Shown here: one piece after another, positions 45,859 through 54,431 of the stretch
Layout of the letters: every line of letters starts with the position of its first letter
Numbering within the stretch: position 1 is the first letter of the stretch
Assembly (NCBI RefSeq): GCF_044792555.1
Contig: NZ_CP126238.1
Location: forward strand, 2,542,001-2,606,000
Length of the DNA: 64,000 nucleotides
Reading direction: 5' to 3'
Source: Alicycliphilus denitrificans_A
Lineage (GTDB): Bacteria > Pseudomonadota > Gammaproteobacteria > Burkholderiales > Burkholderiaceae_C
The notes under the pieces: generated by a model
The model's input: only the letters and a program-made list of their open reading frames with translations
The model's database searches: none
Told to the model about the DNA's origin: nothing
Made by a program: the position numbers and the translations under genes

Positions 45859-46764
45859 TCAGGCCGGAAACACGCCGGTGGACAGGTAACGGTCGCCTCG
45901 GTCGCAGACCACGAAGACAATCGTGGCGTTCTGTTCCTGCGCCGCAATCTGCTGCGCCACCCAGCAGGCGCCGGCCGCGGAGATGCCGCCGAAGATGCCT
46001 TCCTCGCGCGCCAGGCGCCGCGCCATGTCCTCGGCGTCGTCCTGGCCCACATAGACCAGCTCATCCACCAGATTCGGCTCATAGATCTTGGGCAGGTATT
46101 CCTCGGGCCACTTGCGTATGCCCGGGATGCGCGAGCCCTCGCGCGGCTGGGCGCCGACGATGCGGACGGCGGGGTTCTTCTCGCGCAGAAAGCGCGCCAC
46201 GCCGGTGATGGTGCCCGTAGTGCCCATGGCGCTCACGAAGTGCGTAATGCGCCCATCCGTCTGCTCCCACAGCTCGGGACCCGTGGTCTCGTAGTGGATG
46301 CGCGGGTTGTCGGGGTTGGCGAACTGGTCCAGCACCACGCCCTTGCCCTGCGCCACCATCTGATCGGCCAGGTCGCGCGCATATTCCATGCCGCCGCTCT
46401 TGGGCGTGAGGATGAGCTCGGCACCAAAGGCCTTCATGGTCTGGGCGCGCTCCACCGACAGGTCCTCGGGCATGATCAGCACCATGCGGTAGCCCCTGAT
46501 GGCCGCCGCCATAGCCAGGGCAATGCCGGTGTTGCCCGAGGTGGCCTCGATCAGCGTGTCGCCGGCCTTGATCTCGCCACGCTCCTCGGCGCGCCGGATC
46601 ATCGACAGGGCCGGCCTGTCCTTGACCGAGCCCGCGGGGTTGTTGCCCTCCAGCTTGCCCAGAACGACATTGCCACGGGCCGCGTTGTCCTGCGCCCCTA
46701 TGCGCTGCAAGGCAACCAGCGGCGTGCGGCCGATCGCGTCTTCAATGGTGGGGTAGGTTTTCAT
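45859..46764 (-). CDS. cysM: Cysteine synthase B
   Basis: 301 residues. PLP lysine Lys48 in NNPAGSVKDRPA, phosphate-binding TSGNTGIALA and SAMGTTGTITG. The AQPREGSRIPGIRKWPEEY region with its Arg/Gly content favours CysM over CysK. It makes cysteine from O-acetylserine and sulfide or thiosulfate. ATG at 46764 gives MKTYPTIEDAIG; the frame runs on through the tRNA gene, which cannot be coding. Confidence 0.92.
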   Translation of the reverse strand: MKTYPTIEDAIGRTPLVALQRIGAQDNAARGNVVLGKLEGNNPAGSVKDRPALSMIRRAEERGEIKAGDTLIEATSGNTGIALAMAAAIRGYRMVLIMPEDLSVERAQTMKAFGAELILTPKSGGMEYARDLADQMVAQGKGVVLDQFANPDNPRIHYETTGPELWEQTDGRITHFVSAMGTTGTITGVARFLREKNPAVRIVGAQPREGSRIPGIRKWPEEYLPKIYEPNLVDELVYVGQDDAEDMARRLAREEGIFGGISAAGACWVAQQIAAQEQNATIVFVVCDRGDRYLSTGVFPA

Positions 46765-46807
46765 ACGGCGATACTGTGCCATAATTTGCGACTTCGATTT
46801 CTGCGTC

Positions 46808-46892
46808 GCCCGGGTGGTGAAATTGGTAGACGCAGGGGACTCAAAATCCCCCGCCGCAAGGCGTGCCGGTTCGATTCCGGCCCCGGGCACCA
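46808..46892 (+). tRNA. tRNA-Leu (anticodon CAA)
   Basis: 85 bases including an encoded CCA. Acceptor arm GCCCGGG pairs with CCCGGGC (46882-46888). D-arm TGGTGAAATTGGTAGACGCA, anticodon stem GGGGA/TCCCC with loop CTCAAAA, long class II variable arm, and T-arm GCCGGTTCGATTCCGGC. Reads UUG. A possible -10 (CATAAT) is at 46780-46785. Confidence 0.97.
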
Positions 46893-46896
46893 CATT

Positions 46897-46933
46897 AAAA
46901 CCGTTAAGTTTCAAAAACTTAACGGTTTTTTAA
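46897..46933 (+). terminator. Rho-independent terminator of tRNA-Leu
   Basis: AAAACCGTTAAGTTT (46897-46911) and AAACTTAACGGTTTT (46915-46929) form a 15-bp stem with a 3-base loop, running into six T. Confidence 0.9.
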
Positions 46934-47035
46934 TGCCTATAACAGCTTTCTTGTATATACGAACAATGAGGCTGGCGCAGCTTGTCTCCCAATGATCAAA
47001 CCGGCAAGCGCAAGCGGCCATGAGTTCGTGAGAGG

Positions 47036-47509
47036 CTATTGTGCCCACCCAGGAGTGGCGGCCACGAGCTCAATGTGCTGGTTGGCGACGGCTGCAAGTT
47101 GCTCTGCGTCCACCAGCCCTGGGGCGAGCTCCGCAAGTGGCAACAGCACGAAGGCCCGCTCGCCCATGCGCGGATGGGGTACGGTGAGTTCGGCGCCGTC
47201 CAATTGCTGCGCGCCATACAGCAGCAGATCCAGGTCCAGCGTCCGCGGCGCATTGCGGTAGGGGCGCTCGCGGCCGGCGGCCTGCTCAATGGCCTGCAGC
47301 GCGTGCAGCAGGTCCAGAGGCGCAAGCGTGGTTTCCAGTTCGGCCACGGCATTCAGATAGTCAGGTCCGCCTGCATCCACGGGCGCGCTGCGGTACAGCG
47401 AAGACACGCGCAGCACCCGCGTGCCCGGCAGCGCCGCCATGGCCCGCACGGCAGCGCGCAGGGCTGCGCGCGCATCGCCCAGGTTGGCGCCCAGCCCTAT
47501 CCAGGCCAT
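47036..47509 (-). CDS. folK: 2-amino-4-hydroxy-6-hydroxymethyldihydropteridine diphosphokinase
   Basis: 157 residues. IGLGANLGDARAAL, the HPPK signature RNAPRTLDLDLLLYG and VPHPRMGERAFVLLPL are all present. It pyrophosphorylates the pterin in folate synthesis. The start shares one base with the pcnB stop (TGATG), so pcnB-folK are coupled; this pairing is common in betaproteobacteria. Confidence 0.95.
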   Translation of the reverse strand: MAWIGLGANLGDARAALRAAVRAMAALPGTRVLRVSSLYRSAPVDAGGPDYLNAVAELETTLAPLDLLHALQAIEQAAGRERPYRNAPRTLDLDLLLYGAQQLDGAELTVPHPRMGERAFVLLPLAELAPGLVDAEQLAAVANQHIELVAATPGWAQ

Positions 47510-49089
47510 CACCCCTGATCCGTACCCGCGCCGGCTTCGCCACCATTGGCAGCAGGCTTGCGGCGACGGCGGCGGCGCTTCTTGGGGGCTGCGGCATCGC
47601 CGTCTGTGGGGCCGCCCGTCTCGGCAAGCGGCTCGGCCGCCCCCTTCGCTGCGGCGGGCTCGGCCGCCTTGGGCACGCGGCGCGCCACAGGCTGGGCCTT
47701 GCGCTGGCGCGCGCGCTGATCCTCGCGCACCTGCTCGAGCATGTCCTCGCGGCGCACGTCGTCGGCCAGCGAGAATTGCTGCCACCACTCGGCCAGTCCC
47801 TCCTCGACCTCGCCCACATCGGCGCGCAGGCGCAGGAAGTCGAAGCCGGCGCGAAAGCGGATATGGGCAATCATGCTGAACGGCGTGCTGCCCGAGCGCT
47901 TCTCGAAGCGCGGCTGCATGACCCAGATCTCGCGCATATCGGCCGCCAGCTTGCCGCGGCCGGACACGTCGCCGATGCGCTTGTCGAACACATCGTCGAT
48001 CGCATCCTGCAGCGCCGGAAAGGCGTGCTGGTTCTGGGCCAGGCGCTGTTCCCAGCCGGCCTTCACGTCCTGCCACAGCACGCAGGCCAGCAGGAAGCTG
48101 GGCGCCACGGTCTTGCCCTCGCCCACGCGGCGGTCGGTATCCTGCAGCGCGGCCTGCACGAAGGGCAGGTCCGCGCGCTCCACCACCACGTCCAGCAGCG
48201 GGTAGATGCCCTTCTCCAGCCCCAGGCCCTTGAGCTGCGCGACAGACGCCAGCGCATGGCCAGTCTGCAGCAGCTTGAGCATCTCGTCGAACAGGCGGCT
48301 TTGCGGCACCTCCTGCAGCAACGGCTCGCAGGCCAGCAGGGGCTTGGCGGTCTTGGGCTCGAGCGCAAAGCCCAGCGGGCTGAGCTTGGCTGCGAAACGC
48401 ACGGCGCGGATGATGCGCACCGGATCCTCGCGGTAGCGCGTGGCCGGGTCGCCGATCATGCGCAGCACGCGCTTCCTAGCGTCCTCTATGCCGTTGTGGA
48501 AGTCCACCACAACCTGCGTCTCGGGGTCGTAGTACATGGCGTTGACGGTGAAGTCGCGCCGCGTGGCATCCTCGTCCTGCGGGCCCCAGACGTTGTCGCG
48601 CAGCACGCGGCCGCTGGCGTCCACGGCGTGCTGCATGCCGGCCAGCTGGGCCTTGCTGGTTTTTTCGTTACCGCCCACCTGCTCGGCAGCGGCGTTGTCC
48701 ATGTAGGCGCGGAAGGTGGAGACCTCGATCACCTCGTGCTCGCGCCCGCGGCCATGCACCACGTGCACGATGCGAAAGCGTTTGCCGATGATGAAGGCGC
48801 GCCGGAACAGGCCCTTGACCTGCTCGGGCGTGGCGTTGGTGGCCACGTCGAAATCCTTGGGCTTGAGGCCCAGCAGCAGGTCGCGCACGGCGCCGCCGAC
48901 GATGTAGGCCTCGTAGCCCGCCTGCTTGAGCGTGCGCACCACGTCAGAGGCCCGGCGATCCACGAGTTCGGGGTCTATGCCATGCACCGAGGCCGGGACC
49001 TCTGCGCGCTTGCCGAAGCGGCGCTTGGACGCACGGCCCGCGCCGGGGGCGCCCTTGCCCAGCAGTTTATTGATGAAGGTCTTGATCAT
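47509..49089 (-). CDS. pcnB: Poly(A) polymerase I
   Basis: 526 residues. Nucleotidyltransferase motif GGAVRDLLLGLKPKDFDVAT with catalytic Asp79 and Asp81, then RRDFTVNAMYY and YREDPVRIIRAVRFAAKL (PAP-type rather than CCA-adding). The C-terminus is an Ala/Pro/Lys/Arg-rich tail with PKKRRRRRRKP, likely for RNA or membrane association. It polyadenylates RNA to promote decay. ATG at 49089 overlaps the HAD gene stop (ATGA). Confidence 0.94.
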   Translation of the reverse strand: MIKTFINKLLGKGAPGAGRASKRRFGKRAEVPASVHGIDPELVDRRASDVVRTLKQAGYEAYIVGGAVRDLLLGLKPKDFDVATNATPEQVKGLFRRAFIIGKRFRIVHVVHGRGREHEVIEVSTFRAYMDNAAAEQVGGNEKTSKAQLAGMQHAVDASGRVLRDNVWGPQDEDATRRDFTVNAMYYDPETQVVVDFHNGIEDARKRVLRMIGDPATRYREDPVRIIRAVRFAAKLSPLGFALEPKTAKPLLACEPLLQEVPQSRLFDEMLKLLQTGHALASVAQLKGLGLEKGIYPLLDVVVERADLPFVQAALQDTDRRVGEGKTVAPSFLLACVLWQDVKAGWEQRLAQNQHAFPALQDAIDDVFDKRIGDVSGRGKLAADMREIWVMQPRFEKRSGSTPFSMIAHIRFRAGFDFLRLRADVGEVEEGLAEWWQQFSLADDVRREDMLEQVREDQRARQRKAQPVARRVPKAAEPAAAKGAAEPLAETGGPTDGDAAAPKKRRRRRRKPAANGGEAGAGTDQG

Positions 49090-49790
49090 TGTTGTTGTGA
49101 GGGAAACAGGTCCAGGATGCGCCAGCCGCGCTGCTGGGCCAGCGCGCGCAGGCGCGGGTCGGGGTTGGTGGCGACGGGGTGGTTCACCTTCTCGAGCAGT
49201 GGCACGTCGTTCATGGAGTCGCTGTAGAAGGTGCTGTCCACGTCCTGCCAGTCCAGATCGCGCTCGGCCAGCCATTGCTCCATGCGCCGCACCTTGCCCT
49301 CGCGCATGGTAGGCACGCCGCGGATGTCGCCGGTGATCCAGCCGTCCGTGTCGCGTTCGAGCTCCAGCGCCAGCAACTGCGGCACGCCCAGCTCCTGTGC
49401 GATCGGGCGGGTGACGAATTCATTGGTGGCCGTGATGATGAGTACCTCGTCGCCCGCGTCGCGGTGCTTTTGCACCAGCGCACGTGCCTGGTCGTGGATA
49501 GCCGGCGCGATCACGTCGCGCATGAACTGCGCATGCGCCTGAGCCGCAGCGTCCGGGCCGCGCAAGCGCACGGCCTCGGTGGCAAAGCGCACGTAGTCAT
49601 GCACGTCCAGCCGCCCGGCCACATAGTCGTCGTAGAAGGCCTTGTTGCGCCGGCCGAATTCCTCGCGGTCGGTCCAGCCAATGCGGATGGTGAATTCGCC
49701 CCACTCGTAGTCGGAGTCGAGCGGCAGCAAGGTGTGGTCCAGGTCGAACAGGGCCAGCCGCCGACGTTGCGCCGATATGTTGGATGTCAT
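49086..49790 (-). CDS. HAD-superfamily phosphoserine phosphatase-like hydrolase
   Basis: 234 residues. Motif I LFDLDHTLLP with nucleophile Asp16 and Asp18, motif II IITATNEF, motif IV STFYSDSMNDVPLLE. This matches the SerB-like IB subfamily (HAD-SF-IB-PSPase-like), possibly acting on histidinol phosphate or another small phosphate. The ATG at 49790 is preferred; an upstream extension lacks conservation. It lies 49 bases after hda. Confidence 0.88.
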   Translation of the reverse strand: MTSNISAQRRRLALFDLDHTLLPLDSDYEWGEFTIRIGWTDREEFGRRNKAFYDDYVAGRLDVHDYVRFATEAVRLRGPDAAAQAHAQFMRDVIAPAIHDQARALVQKHRDAGDEVLIITATNEFVTRPIAQELGVPQLLALELERDTDGWITGDIRGVPTMREGKVRRMEQWLAERDLDWQDVDSTFYSDSMNDVPLLEKVNHPVATNPDPRLRALAQQRGWRILDLFPSQQQ

Positions 49791-49839
49791 ACGTGTAGGA
49801 GATGAATGTAGAAGGCCGGCACATGGTGGCACCAGCAGG

Positions 49840-50532
49840 CTATTCGCTTTGCAGCATGGTCTTGAGCAGTGGCACGGTCACTGCCCGCTGGGTACGCAGG
49901 GCAAAGCTGTCGAGCTGGTCGAGCAATTGCATGAGGCTGCCCAAATCGCGCGAAAAGCGCGTGAGCATGTAGTCCATCACCTCGTCTGCCAGAAAGATGC
50001 CACGTGCATCGGCCTGCTGGCGCAGCACGGCACGCCGTTCAGGCTCGCTGAGCAACTGCAGCTGAAACACATGCCCCCAGCCCAGTCGCGTGCGCAAGTC
50101 GTCGCGCAGCGGCAGATCGGCAGGCGGCAGCGAGCCGGCCGCCAACACCCAGCGCGGCGCGCCCGCTGTCGGGTTGATGGCATTGACAAACCAGTTGAAG
50201 GCTGCCGCCTGCTGCGCCGTGGTGTACAGCTGTACCTCGTCGAGCAGCACCGCGCCCCAGCGCTCATCAAACGCCGTAGGCACGGCCACCGACGGATCCA
50301 GCCAGCCCACGCTGGCCCCCTGCCCACGCAAGGCGTCGTAGACAGCCTTGAGCAGATGCGTCTTGCCCGTTCCGGCCTCGCCCCACAGATAAGTGGGCAC
50401 GGGCGAGCGGGGCGCAGCACCATCACCCACGGCCAGGCGCAGATGCTGGAGCGCCTGGACGTTGGGTCCGGCGTAGAAGTTGTCCAGCGTGGGGCCGGTA
50501 GCCAGGCCGATGTCGAGCGCCAATTGCTTCAT
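49840..50532 (-). CDS. hda: DnaA regulatory inactivator Hda
   Basis: 230 residues of the DnaA AAA+ domain without the DNA-binding domain. N-terminal MKQLALDIGL carries the clamp-binding QLALDI motif, Walker A G51-EAGTGKT-58, Walker B AVLLDEVQLY, sensor LRTRLGWG. With the beta clamp it triggers hydrolysis of DnaA-ATP. ATG at 50532 gives the canonical N-terminus. Divergent from purM. Confidence 0.94.
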   Translation of the reverse strand: MKQLALDIGLATGPTLDNFYAGPNVQALQHLRLAVGDGAAPRSPVPTYLWGEAGTGKTHLLKAVYDALRGQGASVGWLDPSVAVPTAFDERWGAVLLDEVQLYTTAQQAAAFNWFVNAINPTAGAPRWVLAAGSLPPADLPLRDDLRTRLGWGHVFQLQLLSEPERRAVLRQQADARGIFLADEVMDYMLTRFSRDLGSLMQLLDQLDSFALRTQRAVTVPLLKTMLQSE

Positions 50533-50811
50533 CGGACCGCACCCCAACCGCAAGGACATGACCAACGCCAACCCGTACGCGCAATGCGGGCCACGGCCGA
50601 GCCTGGAGGTGAAGGACTGGATGGCATGAAGCGATATATGAGTGAGAACCGTCCCCCTGCAAAGCCACGCAGGCCAGGGGAACGCTAGCGTGCAAACTGT
50701 AATTTTAGTGCGCCACCAATGTCTTTGCCCTGGCAAATGGTGTCCAGCGCCCGCCACACCTTAAAATCTCGCCTTTTGAGCCCACCGGCCCACAGCACTG
50801 ACGCACATCAC

Positions 50812-51858
50812 ATGAGCTCCTCTGCCACACCTCCCATCTCGTACAAAGACGCCGGCGTTGACATCGACGCAGGCGACGCGCTGGTCGAGCGCATCAAGCC
50901 GCTGGCCAAGAAGACGCTGCGCGAGGGCGTAATGGCCGGCATCGGTGGCTTTGGCGCGTTGTTCGAAGTACCCAAACGTTACAAGGAGCCCGTGCTGGTC
51001 TCAGGCACCGACGGCGTGGGCACCAAGCTCAAGCTGGCCTTCGAGTGGAACATGCACGACACCGTGGGCATCGACCTGGTGGCCATGAGCGTCAACGACG
51101 TGCTGGTGCAAGGCGCCGAGCCGCTGTTCTTCCTGGACTACTTCGCCTGCGGCAAGCTCGATGTGGACACGGCCGCAGCCGTGGTCGGCGGCATTGCCAA
51201 GGGCTGCGAGCTCTCGGGCTGCGCCTTGATCGGCGGCGAGACGGCGGAGATGCCCGGCATGTACCCGGCCGGCGAATATGACCTGGCTGGCTTTGCCGTG
51301 GGTGCAGTGGAAAAATCCAAGATCCTCACCGGCCAGGGCGTGCAACCGGGCGACATAGTGCTGGGTCTGGCCTCCAGCGGCGTTCACTCCAATGGGTTTT
51401 CCCTGGTGCGCAAATGTATAGAGCGCGCCACCGCCAATGGCAGCATCCCCGATCAGCTCGATGGCAAACCCTTCAAGGTTGCGATCATGGAACCCACGCG
51501 CCTGTACGTGAAGAACGTGCTGGCGGCACTCGCGCAGCACCCGATCAAGGCCTTGTCTCATATCACCGGCGGCGGCCTGCTGGAAAACATTCCACGCGTG
51601 CTGCCCGAAGGCCTGGCGGCCCACCTGAAAGCCGGCAGCTGGCCCCAGACCGAGCTGTTTGCCTGGCTGCAGAAGACTGCCGGCATCGACGATACGGAGA
51701 TGAACCGCACCTTCAACAACGGCATAGGCATGGTCGTCGTCGTTCCCGCCGAAGCCGCGGCCGCCACGACCGCCACGCTGCACACGTTAGGCGAGACGGT
51801 GTACGCCATCGGTACCATTGCCGAACGCGGCACGGGTGCTGCTGTCGTCGTCGCCTGA
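50812..51858 (+). CDS. purM: Phosphoribosylformylglycinamidine cyclo-ligase
   Basis: 348 residues. PISYKDAGVDIDAGDALVE, VSGTDGVGTKLKLAFEW, IGGETAEMPGMY and NGIGMVVVVP are the PurM signatures; it forms the imidazole ring in purine synthesis using ATP. ATG at 50812 gives the family N-terminus. A TAAAAT -10-like hexamer lies at about 50762-50767. The 279-base gap to hda holds no other gene I can support. Confidence 0.97.
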   Translation: MSSSATPPISYKDAGVDIDAGDALVERIKPLAKKTLREGVMAGIGGFGALFEVPKRYKEPVLVSGTDGVGTKLKLAFEWNMHDTVGIDLVAMSVNDVLVQGAEPLFFLDYFACGKLDVDTAAAVVGGIAKGCELSGCALIGGETAEMPGMYPAGEYDLAGFAVGAVEKSKILTGQGVQPGDIVLGLASSGVHSNGFSLVRKCIERATANGSIPDQLDGKPFKVAIMEPTRLYVKNVLAALAQHPIKALSHITGGGLLENIPRVLPEGLAAHLKAGSWPQTELFAWLQKTAGIDDTEMNRTFNNGIGMVVVVPAEAAAATTATLHTLGETVYAIGTIAERGTGAAVVVA

Positions 51859-51890
51859 TTCTTCGGCTTGCACAGTCAGAGTTAGCTGCC

Positions 51891-52976
51891 ATGTCATCGG
51901 GACAGGCGCCGCAAGGTGCACCCGAAGCACTGCCAACGCCCAAGGTCACACACGCGCCTGTGAGCCGTGGCGTGGCCCTTGCCAGCTATCTGCTGATGGG
52001 CGCAACGCTGCTGCTCATCATGTGGTACGGCCTGCTACCAGGCCTGCTGTGCGTGTGCCTGGGTTTTTTGCTCACACGCTGGCTGGCGCCGCGCCTGGTG
52101 CGGCTGCGCCGCCTGGGTCCACGGGGGCGAGGGTATTCGCACAGCGGCCAGAGCGTGGCCGCGGCTCTGGTGATGCTGTCCCCCCTGCTGCTCGTGGCTT
52201 TCGCACTGTCGCACTCACGCACCTACATTGTCGATGCCCCACAGCAGTATCGCGAACTGCTGGATTTTCTCGCGCGCACGGTGCTCGAACTGCGCCTAAA
52301 ACTGCCCCCCGATATCGCCGCACAGTTGCCTGCGGGTACCGCCGAGATCCAGCGCGTCATCGCTTCCTACCTGGCCGCCAAGGCCGGCGCCCTGGCCATG
52401 GCGGGGCGTGCCTGGCTTACGGGCTTGCTGTATGCCTACGTGGGCCTGCTCATAGGTGCGTTGGCCGCCGTGCGAAGCCTGGGCGCCACACGCGGCCCCC
52501 TGACGCAGCAACTCGTGCTGCGCATTGGACGCATGGGCGAAGCGTTTCGCCAGATCGTGGCGGCGCAGTTCTGGATCGCATCCTTCAACACCCTGCTCAC
52601 TGCCGTGTTCCTGCTACTGGTGCTGCCGCTGTGGGATCTGAAGCTGCCCTATACACCGGCTCTGATCACACTGACCTTTCTGGCCGGGTTGGTGCCCATC
52701 GTGGGTAATCTGCTGTGCAACGCCGTGATCACGGTGGTGGGCTTGTCGGTATCGCCCATCGCAGCCGTGGCCTGCCTGGCCTTTCTGATCCTGATCCACA
52801 AGGCCGAATATGTGATCAACGCCAAGGTGGTAGGCCGCCGCACCCACATAGGTGTGTGGGAGCTGCTCGCCGTCATGTTCGTGGCCGAGGCCATCTTCGG
52901 ACCTGCCGGGCTAGTGGCGGCGCCGCTGTTTTACGCCTATCTCAAAAAAGAGCTGAAGGCAGCACAGCTGGTGTGA
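51891..52976 (+). CDS. AI-2E family (PerM-like) membrane protein
   Basis: 361 residues. Six to eight hydrophobic helices, with a loop in the middle and the family end pattern LPYTPALITLTFLAGLVPIVGNL and IGVWELLAVMFVAEAIFGPAGLVAAPLFY (quoted here only as the blocks LAGLVPIVGNL and GPAGLVAAPLFYAYL). The family includes a putative autoinducer-2 exporter and sodium/proton antiporters; function here is unknown. 32 bases after purM, the usual neighbour. Confidence 0.85.
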   Translation: MSSGQAPQGAPEALPTPKVTHAPVSRGVALASYLLMGATLLLIMWYGLLPGLLCVCLGFLLTRWLAPRLVRLRRLGPRGRGYSHSGQSVAAALVMLSPLLLVAFALSHSRTYIVDAPQQYRELLDFLARTVLELRLKLPPDIAAQLPAGTAEIQRVIASYLAAKAGALAMAGRAWLTGLLYAYVGLLIGALAAVRSLGATRGPLTQQLVLRIGRMGEAFRQIVAAQFWIASFNTLLTAVFLLLVLPLWDLKLPYTPALITLTFLAGLVPIVGNLLCNAVITVVGLSVSPIAAVACLAFLILIHKAEYVINAKVVGRRTHIGVWELLAVMFVAEAIFGPAGLVAAPLFYAYLKKELKAAQLV

Positions 52977-53103
52977 CCGCAGCGCAGCATTTATTCTCGC
53001 GGCGCTATGCCCGTCCTCGTCAATGGATGGGTGTTGAGCTATTCTCTTAGCTGGCGCCGGAGCGCCTAATTCCTCATTCACACTGCACAAGGGAGACACC
53101 CGC

Positions 53104-53499
53104 ATGACCATTCTCGTCGCCTACGTTCCTCGCCCCGAAGGCCGGGCTGCGCTGGACAAGGGGATTGAAATCGCAACCCGGCGCAATGAGCGCTTGGTCG
53201 TCGTCAACGCCGGCCCCGGTGGTCGCCAGGAAGACCCCAGCATCGTCAACGGTTATGAGGCCGAGCGAGTGGAAGAGCGCCTGGCAACGCTTCCCATCAC
53301 GGCAGAGTTCCGTCAATTCGTGCGTGGCAAGAGCACCATCGAAGAAATCGAAGACCTGGTCGCGGCGCTGCAGGTTTCCGTACTCGTGATCGGGCTGCGC
53401 AAGCGCTCTCCCGTGGGCAAGCTGCTGCTGGGCAGCATGGCGCAGGAAATCCTGCTCAACGTGGATTGCCCGGTACTGGCCGTCAAGGCCAGTTCCTGA
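53104..53499 (+). CDS. Universal stress protein (UspA family)
   Basis: 131 residues. N-terminal ILVAYVPRPEGRAALDKGIE and the C-terminal ATP-binding pattern GLRKRSPVGKLLLGSMAQ (G-2x-G-9x-G(S) type) with ILLNVDCPVLAVK. Probably binds ATP and supports stress survival. A terminator follows the stop. Confidence 0.9.
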   Translation: MTILVAYVPRPEGRAALDKGIEIATRRNERLVVVNAGPGGRQEDPSIVNGYEAERVEERLATLPITAEFRQFVRGKSTIEEIEDLVAALQVSVLVIGLRKRSPVGKLLLGSMAQEILLNVDCPVLAVKASS

Positions 53500-53522
53500 C
53501 TGGCTGCTCTTTCGTTTCCCGC

Positions 53523-53552
53523 ACGCCCGCCTGCACTGCGGGCGTTTTGTTA
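53523..53552 (+). terminator. Terminator after the usp gene
   Basis: ACGCCCGC (53523-53530), 7-base loop, GCGGGCGT (53538-53545), then TTTGTTA. It may serve the convergent sirB1 gene as well, since it touches that gene's stop. Confidence 0.8.
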
Positions 53553-54404
53553 TTCAGACGCGCGCAACGCCTTGACGCGCAACACAATGGCCTGCGCATC
53601 GCTCATATCCGGGGCGCGGGTCAAGTAGGTTTCCAGATCTTCCACCGCCTGCAATGACTGGCCCAGCTCGGCATAGGCCAGGCCGCGGTCGCGCCACTCG
53701 TCCCAGGCATCGGGCAATAACGTGATCAGCCTGTGCTGCACGGCGACAAGACTGCGCCAGTCCTGGCGCGCGCGGTAAATTTCCTTGAGGTTGCGCAGCA
53801 TGCGCACAAGGATGTCGCGCTCGGTTGCGGCCTGCAGGTACAAGCCCAGGGGCACCTCCTCTTGCGTTGCTGTGCCCTGGCCCTGGCGAAAAGGCGCGAG
53901 GCGCTCGCTGAGGGCCTCGCGCGAGAGCGAATGGCCCGTCATCGGGTCGAGTACCGCCTGCCCTCCAGGCAGCAGCACCTTGACCAGAAAATGGCCGGGA
54001 AACGACACTCCGTACGCATCCAGCCCCACACCTTGGGCCAGTTCCAGCCACAGCAGGGCCAGCGAGATCGGGATGCCGCGCCGCATGCGCAGCACCAGGT
54101 GCAGATAGCTGTTGTCCGGCGCGAAGTAGTCGTTGAGGTTGGCGCCAAAGCCCAGTTCGCCATAGAAGAAGCGGTTGAGCACATTCAGGCGCTGCAGCGG
54201 CTCTGCGCCTGCAGGCATGCGACGCGCAAGCCGCGCCTGCAGCCTGTCCATCTCGTCCAGGAACTCCTGCACGTCCATGTCGGGGTAGGCATCATGCGCA
54301 ATGCAGGCTGCGGCCTCAAGCAGCGCGATGGACTCGCCCTGCCCCACTTGCACCAGCGAAGCGAAGTATTCCAGCGGTGTCGGTACGGGGTAGCTCAGTG
54401 ACAT
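53550..54404 (-). CDS. SirB1-family protein (transglutaminase-like with TPR)
   Basis: 284 residues. NRFFYGELGFGANLNDYFA, RRGIPISLALLWLELAQGVGL and VSFPGHFLVKV are SirB1 signatures (transglutaminase-like core); the C-terminal third is TPR-like (RDRGLAYAELGQSLQAVEDL). Cellular role is not defined. 27 bases after murJ, likely cotranscribed. Confidence 0.85.
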   Translation of the reverse strand: MSLSYPVPTPLEYFASLVQVGQGESIALLEAAACIAHDAYPDMDVQEFLDEMDRLQARLARRMPAGAEPLQRLNVLNRFFYGELGFGANLNDYFAPDNSYLHLVLRMRRGIPISLALLWLELAQGVGLDAYGVSFPGHFLVKVLLPGGQAVLDPMTGHSLSREALSERLAPFRQGQGTATQEEVPLGLYLQAATERDILVRMLRNLKEIYRARQDWRSLVAVQHRLITLLPDAWDEWRDRGLAYAELGQSLQAVEDLETYLTRAPDMSDAQAIVLRVKALRASE

Positions 54405-54431
54405 GGAAGTGCCTGCGGATTGCCCAGCAGT

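Noticed and set aside
46808..46892. tRNA-Leu as an integration site of a genomic island
   Set aside because: No integrase and no repeat of the tRNA 3' end was seen nearby; the flanks are housekeeping genes.
46765..46914. N-terminal extension of cysM
   Set aside because: The open frame crosses the antisense of tRNA-Leu; the conserved CysM start is at 46764.
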